The translations under genes and the position numbers were made by a program. A stretch of 64,000 bases of DNA, from positions 124,001 through 188,000 of the forward strand of contig NZ_LR134506.1 of NCBI RefSeq assembly GCF_900638305.1, in the 5' to 3' direction. Shown here in pieces: positions 44,137 through 52,572 of this stretch (position 1 is the stretch's first letter; each line of letters starts with the position of its first letter). This DNA comes from Porphyromonas cangingivalis. Its GTDB lineage: Bacteria > Bacteroidota > Bacteroidia > Bacteroidales > Porphyromonadaceae. A model generated the notes under the pieces. It searched no databases. It was not told the origin of the DNA and was given only the letters and a program-made list of their open reading frames with translations.

Positions 44137-45126
44137 TCAAGACCTCTGAGACCTTGACGGTAGTAGGGACAGTATCTTGTTCGTGTGCCTTACACCTAAG
44201 AGCTTTGTCACCGACAGGAAGATACGATGTTTCAGCGGTAGAGATTTGCTTCTGAAGATCAAACACCATGGACAGGAGAGTGCTTCGAAACGCATCAAGT
44301 ACTCTTCCTGTTCTTTTTTTTGTAGTTGACCCAGGATCGATCTGTTGAAACTGTAAAAGAGGGCTCCGGCGTACCGGTAAAGGTAGTTTGATATATTGTG
44401 TTCCGACAAGTATTCGAGTACCTTGATCGTCGCATCGAGGTAGTCTCTTACTTTCTTTGCTGACCATTGACTGTTCATTATGGAGCCTTCACGTTGGAGG
44501 TAGTAATAGATGCCATGTGGAGACACATGAAGTGCATTGATTCTATCAGCCAAGGCCGGTGCGATGATCGAGTCCTCGAACAGAATACCCTCCGTAAATC
44601 GAAGCCCTTCCCACACTTTTCTGCGGTAGATCGCCATACATAGGGACGCCACAGAGGCAGAGAAAATTACTTCTGCACAAGCCTCTTTACCGACATACTG
44701 CCCTTCGGGAAGAGTCCTCAGTGGCGAGGATTCAGTGTGCGCATAGATCTTTTGGACATTAGTCAGGATCATGTCGAGGCTCTTGACATGGCTCAATATG
44801 TTGATATTCTCGACATAAAAATCCGATGACACCCAGTCGTCACTGTCCACGAACGAAATAAATTGACCTCGTGCGATATCCAGACCTGCGTTTCGTGCAG
44901 AGCTGAGACCGCCATTGGCCTTATGTACCACAACGACCCTGCTGTCTCTGAACGCTATCTCGTCACACATCGTTCCGCTCCTGTCGGGCGAACCATCATC
45001 CACGAGGATGAGCTCCAGATCTCGAAAGGGCTGATCGAGGATGCTGTCCACACACTTTGAGAGGGTATCCTCCACGTTGTAGACCGGTACAATGACGGAT
45101 AGAATAGGGCGAGTGTCGGCAAGCAT
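44137..45126 (-). CDS. glycosyltransferase family 2 protein
   Basis: A 329-residue GT-A fold enzyme with SVIVPVYNVEDTL at the N-terminus, ELILVDDGSPDRSG, GLSSARNAGLD and the metal-binding DSDDW motif. The C-terminal 100 residues are helical and basic with no membrane segment. It would add a sugar to a surface glycan or lipid-linked acceptor. It follows a LicD-family gene (6-base gap) and a flippase gene, so it is part of a short surface-polysaccharide group. Donor and acceptor are unknown. Confidence 0.92.
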   Translation of the reverse strand: MLADTRPILSVIVPVYNVEDTLSKCVDSILDQPFRDLELILVDDGSPDRSGTMCDEIAFRDSRVVVVHKANGGLSSARNAGLDIARGQFISFVDSDDWVSSDFYVENINILSHVKSLDMILTNVQKIYAHTESSPLRTLPEGQYVGKEACAEVIFSASVASLCMAIYRRKVWEGLRFTEGILFEDSIIAPALADRINALHVSPHGIYYYLQREGSIMNSQWSAKKVRDYLDATIKVLEYLSEHNISNYLYRYAGALFYSFNRSILGQLQKKEQEEYLMRFEALSCPWCLIFRSKSLPLKHRIFLSVTKLLGVRHTNKILSLLPSRSQRS

Positions 45127-45132
45127 GGCGTT

Positions 45133-45855
45133 TTATTTGTCGTAGACAATGACAGAGAATTTATCGCTGAGGACTTCTCTATTGGGGGCTTTGAAAGTGA
45201 TGTAGTCGTAGTCGGGGTCTTTGATCTTGTATCCTTCGCCATAGCAAGATACAAGGTAGGTATGCTCATCCTCAGGGATGTGTACAGATAGATCTTTGTA
45301 CTGATAGGGTTTGGTGCTCATGTAAGGATGTGTCGTCCGGTACACCCTCATCCCTCCGTACTTCTCAACCATCATGTCGTAGTCCATCCCCTCTTCGGGG
45401 AAGGCGACCAAAGTGCTCATCTTGCCGTCTCGAACATCATAGAAGAATATATCTGTATGCACCCCTTTGTAGGTGTAAACAGTCTCTCTACCGACCTGCC
45501 CCCCATCGACAAGTCGATCGAACTCTCTCTTGAAACCATGTCTCTCGAGAGCTTCGGTGATCTTCGGTGTATAGTCGTGCAGGTACATCCCGAAGTCGAG
45601 ATCCATGTCATTTTCGACATAACTATTGTCTCTGATGACCCCCAGCAGTGTGCCGTAGTCAAGCCAGTAGGGTAGCTCTATTTCTTTGAGCGCATCGGTG
45701 AACGCCTTGAGTATCTCGTGGTGGTAACGTTTGAGGTCTCGATTTTGCCGTTTGATGCTTTTCTTTCGTCCGTATTCGGACAAGGTCTCCCTCAACCATG
45801 CCAACGGACCTGATTTTGCATTGTTGTAGAACGGTAAATATTTGCGCATTTTCAT
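45133..45855 (-). CDS. LicD-family protein (phosphocholine/phospho-sugar transferase)
   Basis: A 240-residue nucleotidyltransferase-fold protein with the LicD motif YWLDYGTLLGVIRDNSY followed by ENDMDLDFGMYL (metal-binding Asp residues). In other bacteria LicD proteins attach phosphocholine or other phospho-substituents to surface glycans. The ATG at 45855 overlaps the flippase stop (ATGA), which argues for this start over the longer frame. No choline uptake or licC-type cytidylyltransferase gene is near, so the transferred group is unknown. Confidence 0.88.
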   Translation of the reverse strand: MKMRKYLPFYNNAKSGPLAWLRETLSEYGRKKSIKRQNRDLKRYHHEILKAFTDALKEIELPYWLDYGTLLGVIRDNSYVENDMDLDFGMYLHDYTPKITEALERHGFKREFDRLVDGGQVGRETVYTYKGVHTDIFFYDVRDGKMSTLVAFPEEGMDYDMMVEKYGGMRVYRTTHPYMSTKPYQYKDLSVHIPEDEHTYLVSCYGEGYKIKDPDYDYITFKAPNREVLSDKFSVIVYDK

Positions 45856-47126
45856 GACTTGAAAACTTTGTGCTTGTGACAATAAAACGCTCGGTAGCAG
45901 AGGATGAACATCTCTGTGACAAGTGTCGCTGCGATGAACAGGTCAAGGCTGAAACTCTGTGTCAGATACAAACCAATATACATCGCCAAAAAGACAATCA
46001 GAGAGAAGATGACGCTGAGATTGAAGGCCTTTGATAGTCCGAACGGTATCATCACCGGCGACCCTATATAGTAGTTGATGTGGTAAAGGAGGATCAGAAG
46101 ACCATAAAATCTGACCGTGTCAATTGCCGGCAACATCTCCATCCCCCCCAATATCCTTACGACCCAAGGACTGAAGACAAACAATAGCCCATAGATGAGT
46201 AGTCCCATTCCGCCTTGGACCCATAGTCCACTACGAGCAAGTTTTTTGCTCTGAGAATGTGCTATGCGAGGATAGATGGCAGAGTTGATCGAGACCCCGG
46301 GGATCATCAGCAGATTGACGATCTTACGAGCGAGATCCAGCCAAGCGACCTCTACGTATCCCAGATATTTACCCACAAAGAGGGTGGAGAGCTGGCTGAT
46401 CGTGACTGCGGACACTCTGGAGAGGAAGAATGGCATGGCCTCTTTTATAAATGCAATGACCTCAGAGATCTTGACCCGAACGAGTCGTCGCCCCTCTTTT
46501 TTGAACAAGAGCAAGAAGCCCACACAAGCTCCTATCATTGTTCCGCCTGTCTGTATCATAGGTATGCGGAGATAGTGATCCGGTAGTGTGATGACAAAGA
46601 AGATGAGGACGGTGAAGAATATCTTGGATATTGAGTCGATGAGGGTCATGTACTTCATCTTCTCGATCCCTTGGAAGTACCATATTGGCAACAACCATTC
46701 GGGGAGACAATATCCGAATGAGAGGAGAAAGAGAAGCCTATTCGTTGCAAACGTCTCAAAATAAAATATGCTGAGGGTATAGAGCAACATCGACAAGGCA
46801 AAGAACGCAGTCTTGATGCTGTAGACTTTAGTTACAATCTTGTCCAGAAGTGCAGGCTCATCCCGGTGGACAGAGACCTCCTTTGTGGCCATGATGTTGA
46901 GACCAAAATTGATCAGGATGATTGCAAAAGCCACAGCGGCCTGAGCATAAGCGACTCGTCCGTATAGATCTGCTCCGATGACCCTGATGAGGTAAGGGTA
47001 GGAGATGAGTGGCAGGACAAGCACCAAGATTTGAAAGACACCGATGTAAGACAAGTTCGACAGAAACAACTTATTGTCCTGAATAAGTTGTCTCCAACGA
47101 GGTGTTTTATTTGAACCGCTACTCAT
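45852..47126 (-). CDS. O-antigen/polysaccharide flippase (Wzx-like, MOP superfamily)
   Basis: A 424-residue protein with about 12 membrane helices of the polysaccharide-transporter type (LSYIGVFQILVLVLPLISYPYLIRVIGADLYGRVAYAQ at the N-terminus is the classic Wzx start). It exports lipid-linked oligosaccharide units across the inner membrane. It starts a three-gene minus-strand unit with LicD and a GT2 enzyme; LicD overlaps its stop by 4 bases. Too few glycosyltransferases are present for a full O-unit pathway, so other genes must lie elsewhere. Confidence 0.9.
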   Translation of the reverse strand: MSSGSNKTPRWRQLIQDNKLFLSNLSYIGVFQILVLVLPLISYPYLIRVIGADLYGRVAYAQAAVAFAIILINFGLNIMATKEVSVHRDEPALLDKIVTKVYSIKTAFFALSMLLYTLSIFYFETFATNRLLFLLSFGYCLPEWLLPIWYFQGIEKMKYMTLIDSISKIFFTVLIFFVITLPDHYLRIPMIQTGGTMIGACVGFLLLFKKEGRRLVRVKISEVIAFIKEAMPFFLSRVSAVTISQLSTLFVGKYLGYVEVAWLDLARKIVNLLMIPGVSINSAIYPRIAHSQSKKLARSGLWVQGGMGLLIYGLLFVFSPWVVRILGGMEMLPAIDTVRFYGLLILLYHINYYIGSPVMIPFGLSKAFNLSVIFSLIVFLAMYIGLYLTQSFSLDLFIAATLVTEMFILCYRAFYCHKHKVFKS

Positions 47127-47310
47127 CTATGCCTTCTCAAATCTTTCGATGCAAAATACACCTCAAAATTACTCGGAATAATCTATATACAAAAGATTTA
47201 GAGGGATATATTCGGTCTCTTTCCTCTGAATTACAATATTTCGTAGTGCCAAGAGTTTCGATTTCTCTTGTTGTTTTTGCTAACTCCTTGTGAGTGTTCT
47301 GTAATATGAA

Positions 47311-47346
47311 AAGAAAGAGCGACCTTGGATGAGGTCGCTCTTTCTT
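47311..47346 (-). terminator. terminator after yitT
   Basis: A perfect 14-base inverted repeat (AAGAAAGAGCGACC and its complement, 8-base loop) lies 7 bases after the yitT stop. On the minus strand the right arm ends in a T-rich run (CTTTCTTTTC). Confidence 0.8.
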
Positions 47347-47353
47347 GATGGGC

Positions 47354-48220
47354 TTATGGTGTAGGGGTTACGTCTTTGGAGGCATCCATGGAGGAGATGA
47401 ATGCGTTGGGGTCAATTTCTCTTACCCCTTTTTTCAACATATTGATCTTCCGCCTGTCCGTGATGGTGAAGATGATGTCACGCTTTTCGCCGTTGTACAT
47501 CCCTTGACCATGCAGGAAGGTTCCCCCCATATCGAGTTTGTTGATGATGAGTTCTCTGATACTTTCTTTTTGAGGGGAGACGATGAACACTGCCTTGTTG
47601 GGGTTTTCGGGTTGAAGGATGTCTACCACCTTACTGTATATGAAGATTGTCAACCAAGAGTACAAGGGGACACTCCAGTCCTTAAATGCCAACAGACCGA
47701 AGAGGACGACGATGGAGTCAATGGTCATGATCATGGTGCTGACTTTGATGTTCGTACCTTTGGCAAGTACTCTCGCCAATACGTCTGTCCCGGCACTGGT
47801 GCTGCCGGCTTTGAAGACACACATCACCCCCAAGCCAAGGATCCCTCCTCCGTAGAAAGCGAGCAAAAACTTGTCGTCGGCTACGGGTGGTGCTTCGCCG
47901 AAGAGAAACCTTATAAGGTCGGTGAAGACAGAGATGAGCACGAAGGTGAGGACAGTCTTGGGCCCGGAGGAGAGTCCTAACTTCCGAATAGCCAGAAAGA
48001 GTAGGGGGACATTGAAGAACAAGGCCGTGATACCTATCGGCAACCCATCGGGGGCGAATGAAAACAAACCTTTGGTGATGTGGTTGAGGACGATCGTCGT
48101 ACCATAAATACCGCCCGGTACGATGTTGGCCGGGGCGATGAAGACTGAGTACGCAAAGGCCTGCAAGAATGCACCGATGACGATATAAGTGATATCAACG
48201 GTTAGTTTGGATGACTTCAT
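47354..48220 (-). CDS. YitT family membrane protein (DUF161/DUF2179)
   Basis: A 288-residue protein with five or six membrane helices (IVIGAFLQAFAYSVFIAPANIVPGG first; GGGILGLGVMCVFKAGSTSAGTDVLAR in the family core) and a C-terminal soluble DUF2179 domain of about 80 residues (AVFIVSPQKESIRELIINKL). The family is widespread and its transport role is not established. It stands between a hydroxyacid dehydrogenase and the flippase group, on the same strand but with gaps that suggest its own unit. Confidence 0.92.
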   Translation of the reverse strand: MKSSKLTVDITYIVIGAFLQAFAYSVFIAPANIVPGGIYGTTIVLNHITKGLFSFAPDGLPIGITALFFNVPLLFLAIRKLGLSSGPKTVLTFVLISVFTDLIRFLFGEAPPVADDKFLLAFYGGGILGLGVMCVFKAGSTSAGTDVLARVLAKGTNIKVSTMIMTIDSIVVLFGLLAFKDWSVPLYSWLTIFIYSKVVDILQPENPNKAVFIVSPQKESIRELIINKLDMGGTFLHGQGMYNGEKRDIIFTITDRRKINMLKKGVREIDPNAFISSMDASKDVTPTP

Positions 48221-48283
48221 AAAAAGTGGTGTGGTAAAACGAATGATGGGATTATCTTCTTTATCACTGATGCTCCTCTTGCT

Positions 48284-49258
48284 TTAGGATACAAGACTCA
48301 CGGAGCGTCCCCCTTCGAGGAAGCCTATGATGTTGTCCGATAGCTCACGTGCCATCTTCACTCTCGAATCATAGGTCTGAGTGCCTACGTGTGGAGTCAT
48401 GGAGACATTTTCGAGGTCATATAGTTCAGGGAGAGGATTGTCGTTGTGCTCGAATACATCGAGACCGGCTCCTGCTATCCTTTTGGTACGTAGAGCTTCG
48501 ACAAGTGCTGCCTCATCGACCACTGCACCTCTGGCCACATTGATGATGATGGCATTTGGCTTCATCTTACTTATAGATTCGGCATTGATGAGGTGGTGGG
48601 AGTCGGGGTTGTATGGTGTGTGTAGTGAGATGACATCGCTTTCACTGTATATCTCATCGAGCGAAGCGTAAGTGACACCGAGTTGTTGCTCTTCTTCGGC
48701 ACTTAGTCTGTGTCGCTTGTAGTAGAGTACTTTCATCCCGAAGGCTTGATAGAGACGTCCTGCTGCCTTGCCGATATTGCCATAACCGATGATTCCGACG
48801 GTCTTGCCACACAGATCTACGCCCATGCCTGCATCGAGACCGGACTTGGCACTGCTGCGGTGACGACGCATCGTCCTGTCCCACTCAGCTACCCTACGAG
48901 TACAACTGAGGAGTAGGGCGAGGGTGAGTTCGGCTGTAGGCATCACCACGCTCTTGGGGGTATTAGATACTGCAATACCTTTGCTGTGTGCATATGCAAT
49001 GTCTATGTTGTTGTACCCCACGGCATAGTTTGCAATCATTTTCAAGTGTGGATATCTGTCGATGTAATCCTTGGTTACAGGTATGCTGAATTCGGTGGCG
49101 ATGACATCAAAGTCTCCTCCAAGAGCTTCCAATTCTTCTTGGGTAAAGGATTTACCAGGCTCGGGGCGTACAACGTCATAACGCTCATAAAGCTCTTCGA
49201 ATCCCTCCTGCACTGTGTCAAAGACGATGAGAATCCGCTTTTTAGGTGTTGTGATCAT
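48284..49258 (-). CDS. D-isomer-specific 2-hydroxyacid dehydrogenase
   Basis: A 324-residue NAD(P)-dependent reductase. The Rossmann signature is VGIIGYGNIGKAAGRLYQAFG, and the catalytic Arg, Glu and His are in NVARGAVVDEAALVEAL, GAGLDVFEHNDNPLPELY and MTPHVGTQTYDSR. It resembles glyoxylate/hydroxypyruvate reductases more than SerA or D-lactate dehydrogenase, but the substrate is not certain. The ATG at 49258 starts the family fold (KKRILIVFDTV); a longer frame upstream would overlap the lptD end. It follows lptD by 28 bases. Confidence 0.9.
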   Translation of the reverse strand: MITTPKKRILIVFDTVQEGFEELYERYDVVRPEPGKSFTQEELEALGGDFDVIATEFSIPVTKDYIDRYPHLKMIANYAVGYNNIDIAYAHSKGIAVSNTPKSVVMPTAELTLALLLSCTRRVAEWDRTMRRHRSSAKSGLDAGMGVDLCGKTVGIIGYGNIGKAAGRLYQAFGMKVLYYKRHRLSAEEEQQLGVTYASLDEIYSESDVISLHTPYNPDSHHLINAESISKMKPNAIIINVARGAVVDEAALVEALRTKRIAGAGLDVFEHNDNPLPELYDLENVSMTPHVGTQTYDSRVKMARELSDNIIGFLEGGRSVSLVS

Positions 49259-49286
49259 TGGATCGTTGTGATATAAGGTGTGTGGG

Positions 49287-52274
49287 TTAGTACCACCTTT
49301 CGGTAGTATTGTATCTAGGTGTATTACTTTGTCTATACTTGAGGTCTTGAAGTAGGGACGACTTGACAGCAATGGAGAAGTTGTACGACTTGAAGGGGCC
49401 GAGAGGGATGAAGCTCGCGGTCATGCTCCAGCAGTGAAGGTCTCTGGTGATGTTGCAAGTCATGTTGGTGATCTTCTTGAGCTCGAAGTTATAGTTCGCC
49501 GAGAAGTTGAAGTTCCAGTTTTTCGTCGGAGAGAACTGCCCATTGAAACTCAAGTCGTGGTTCAACTTGTACTTGTACTCCTTGGTCCGTGTGTCAAACT
49601 TTGAGAAGTCTTGTGCCAATGACATACTGTAGTTGAAGCCCAAGCTCCAATTCATACTGTTTTTCAGATAGCCATCATTGTCGTATTCGCCCAGAGAATG
49701 ATCCTGTTCTCCAAAGAGAGAACCTCCACCACCTCCCGATCCTGACGATGAGCCGGAAGAGAACGAGTTGTCATCCATCATACCTGAGCCCCCCGTGCTA
49801 CTTCCTCTCGAATTACCATTTGTACCCGATGATCCTTCAGTGCCCTCTTCCTTTCGTCCGGTGAATAGAGAGATGAGTTTGTCAAAGGTCTGTGGCGTGA
49901 AATTGTATGAGAACGATGCTCCGGTCGAACGTAGCCTACCCAATCCTCTGCCATTGAGAGCTCTGAGCTTATTCACTCTGTAGGGGACAATCTGTCCATC
50001 TCGCTCGTAGTAGTCCATCGTGTACAAGTCAAAGCCTCCACTGAGTGCCAGCGTGAATGTCTGAGAGAGACGCAAGCGTAATGATGCCGACAGGTCGCTC
50101 CACTGGAATGAGTCGGCAGCCATGTTGTAGCTCGTAGAGAGCGACAGACCGTCGATGAGACTGATCTTCTTGAACGCCGTAGAGTCTTTGGAGTCTCTGA
50201 TCTTTGCTTCGATATTGTTATTGACAGAGAAGGACACACTTCCGCTCTTACCCTGCCCCGGTACACCAAAAAGCTGATGCTGGTAAGGGGAGTAAGGCTT
50301 GTCGACGACCTCACCCTTCGGGGTGATGTAGCTCAACCTTCTCCAATAACCGTAAGATGGATCGCCGAAGTCCGGACGATAAGACAGAGAGATAGATGGG
50401 TCGATACGGTGACGGATCATGCTTACCCACTTACCTAAGAACGGGATGAAAGGAAGTGGTTGCCAAAAACCGTAGACCGTGGTCGAAAGGCTCAATGACG
50501 TGTTGTAGTCATACACACGGTTGAAGCCGTAGATTGTATCCGTAGGCACCACTTTGCCCTGAGCTGCATCATACGCCTGCTCGATCTTCGATGTGTACCA
50601 CCGCTCGGTGTAGTTGAACGAAGGGCTGATCTTGAAGTAGTTGAATAGGTCGAAGCTCGCACTGATGGGGATAGAGTGGTTGAAGCCATTGCGCCAATCT
50701 TTGATAAGGTTGGACTTCAATATCTTATTTTCCTTTGTGTCGATGAAGTTACGTAGCTGTCCCGAGTAAGACACCGAGATCTTTTCGTACCAACGCTCTT
50801 TCCCCACCACTTTTTTCCGCTTGAAAGGGAAGATACGACTCATGGAGATCGAGAGGTTTGGTGCCGTGATCGCTATTGCACTGTCACGGCTCCTCTGTGT
50901 GATGTCGATAGAGCCTGAGATCGAGAAGGGACTGTTGGGGAAACGCTGAGTGAAGGCGACACTCGAACTCTTTGTGTTTTCGCCGAGAATAGCCTGATTG
51001 TACAGTCCGTTGAGATTGTTGTGGTTGTACGAACTTGTGGAGAAGTTTACATTTGCAGACAAGGTGCGATAGGGGTTGGCCTTCGGGTCTTGACTATGGT
51101 TCCAAGCGATACGGAAGTCCGTAGACTTTGCATAGTCGCCTGCCGCTTTGTCTCCTCTTACGGTGACAAGGTAGCTCGCATTGAAGCCACCCCTGAAGGC
51201 GTATCGCTTGTTGTAAGTCGATTGAGCATTTAGTCCCCAAGAGCCCTTGGTGTATATGTCACCGGTGAGTTGGAGGTCTACATAGTCGTTGATCGAGAAG
51301 TAGTAGCCACCGTCACGGAGATAAAACCCTCTGTCGAGCTCATCTCCATACTTCGGAGGTATGATCCCCGAGGTCTGAGACTGGGTAAATGGGAAGAATG
51401 CAAAGGGTAGGAAGATAAAAGGAATGGGCACGTCGGCAAAGACCAAGTAGATCGGGCCGGACACCAAGTTCTTCTCAGGGCGTACCTTCGCCTTTGTCAA
51501 GGCGATGTAGAAGTGTGGGTGAGAGTGGTTGTCACAGGTAGAGTATTTCCCTCCCTCCATGAACATATCCTCATTCTCCATTCTCTTTGTCTTCCCTGCT
51601 GTGATGTAGCCTTCTCCTTGCTTTGTGATCACATCGGTGATGTATCCACGCTGGGAGTTGAAGTTGTATGTGATGGACTTCGCTTCATAGTTCTGCTCTC
51701 CATCTTGGATCTTTGCATAGATTTTTTCCTTTTTGAGAGAGTCCGGATAGTCTATATAGGTCGAATACACCGTACCACTGTCCGTCTTCATGTGCATATA
51801 GTCACCCTGGAGGGTTTGTTGCTTGAACTTCACCGAAGCCTTGCCAAACATCCGCACGAAGTTCTCTCCCGGATAGATCACGATGGAGTCTGTGCTTTCG
51901 AAATTGACAGGCGCATCAAGGTTCATCCCCTTGGTGGAGTCTTGTGAAGCCAAGAGTGTGTCCCCAAGTACTCTTTGGGTAGGATTCAGAAGGTTTTTGG
52001 GGAGAGGTATGCTGTCCGAGATATTGCTGAGACTATCGATTGCAGGGGTGCGGAGAGTGTCGGTGACACTGCGAGTGATGGAGTCTCTCTTGAGCACTTC
52101 CATGAGTAGAGAGTCTTTTTTCTTGGCCTCTGTACGTAGAGAGTCTCTCAGCTCCTTTACTACGGCATAGCTATGTGGAGATAGCTGTATGCTACTTATA
52201 TGTCCCATCGCGAATGAGACACACAAGTAACCAACAATTACTAAGCCTGCTATATATCTTGTGATGCGTTTCAC
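49287..52274 (-). CDS. lptD: LptD-like LPS-assembly outer-membrane protein (Bacteroidota type)
   Basis: A 995-residue protein with an N-terminal signal peptide (KRITRYIAGLVIVGYLCVSFAMG), an OstA-like periplasmic beta-jellyroll (about 120-270, with ENFVRMFGKASVKFKQQTLQGDYMHM) and a large C-terminal barrel ending in the aromatic RYNTTERWY. This is the form of LptD found in Bacteroidota, which with LptE inserts lipopolysaccharide into the outer leaflet. A Gly/Ser-rich stretch of about 45 residues near 820-865 (SGSSSGSGGGGGS) is low in complexity and should be an exposed loop. Upstream, 52275-52572 is non-coding. Confidence 0.85.
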   Translation of the reverse strand: MKRITRYIAGLVIVGYLCVSFAMGHISSIQLSPHSYAVVKELRDSLRTEAKKKDSLLMEVLKRDSITRSVTDTLRTPAIDSLSNISDSIPLPKNLLNPTQRVLGDTLLASQDSTKGMNLDAPVNFESTDSIVIYPGENFVRMFGKASVKFKQQTLQGDYMHMKTDSGTVYSTYIDYPDSLKKEKIYAKIQDGEQNYEAKSITYNFNSQRGYITDVITKQGEGYITAGKTKRMENEDMFMEGGKYSTCDNHSHPHFYIALTKAKVRPEKNLVSGPIYLVFADVPIPFIFLPFAFFPFTQSQTSGIIPPKYGDELDRGFYLRDGGYYFSINDYVDLQLTGDIYTKGSWGLNAQSTYNKRYAFRGGFNASYLVTVRGDKAAGDYAKSTDFRIAWNHSQDPKANPYRTLSANVNFSTSSYNHNNLNGLYNQAILGENTKSSSVAFTQRFPNSPFSISGSIDITQRSRDSAIAITAPNLSISMSRIFPFKRKKVVGKERWYEKISVSYSGQLRNFIDTKENKILKSNLIKDWRNGFNHSIPISASFDLFNYFKISPSFNYTERWYTSKIEQAYDAAQGKVVPTDTIYGFNRVYDYNTSLSLSTTVYGFWQPLPFIPFLGKWVSMIRHRIDPSISLSYRPDFGDPSYGYWRRLSYITPKGEVVDKPYSPYQHQLFGVPGQGKSGSVSFSVNNNIEAKIRDSKDSTAFKKISLIDGLSLSTSYNMAADSFQWSDLSASLRLRLSQTFTLALSGGFDLYTMDYYERDGQIVPYRVNKLRALNGRGLGRLRSTGASFSYNFTPQTFDKLISLFTGRKEEGTEGSSGTNGNSRGSSTGGSGMMDDNSFSSGSSSGSGGGGGSLFGEQDHSLGEYDNDGYLKNSMNWSLGFNYSMSLAQDFSKFDTRTKEYKYKLNHDLSFNGQFSPTKNWNFNFSANYNFELKKITNMTCNITRDLHCWSMTASFIPLGPFKSYNFSIAVKSSLLQDLKYRQSNTPRYNTTERWY

Positions 52275-52340
52275 CTACGGATATCAAATGCTGCGTGGGT
52301 TAGACATAAGCTGATCGTCAATCCAAGCCTGATCCCTAAA

Positions 52341-52400
52341 TCAAGTCATATCAACTTCGTCATCAAGTCATACAATCCTATTCTTCGAGGGTGCGATACT
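52341..52400. repeat. degenerate family 1 repeat in the lptD/ABC-F gap
   Basis: TTCGTCATCAAGTCATACAA (52356-52375) matches the reverse form of the family 1 unit (TTCGTCATCGAATCTTACGA) at 16 of 20 positions, with weaker similarity on either side. The rest of the gap 52275-52572 holds scattered AAGT/ACTT-rich sequence and no gene or tRNA that I can see. Confidence 0.45.
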
Positions 52401-52572
52401 TGTCTTTTAGGGACTTCGGCACTCATCTTTTAAGTACGAACTTATTGACTCTAACTTCAAGTGAGGGACTTTCAAGTTCCTCGATGCTCTATCTGACCAT
52501 CTGCTTATCTCTGACTTACGTTAAATATTATGTTTTCGACGTTATGCAAATGTAGTCAAAACAATCGACCTG

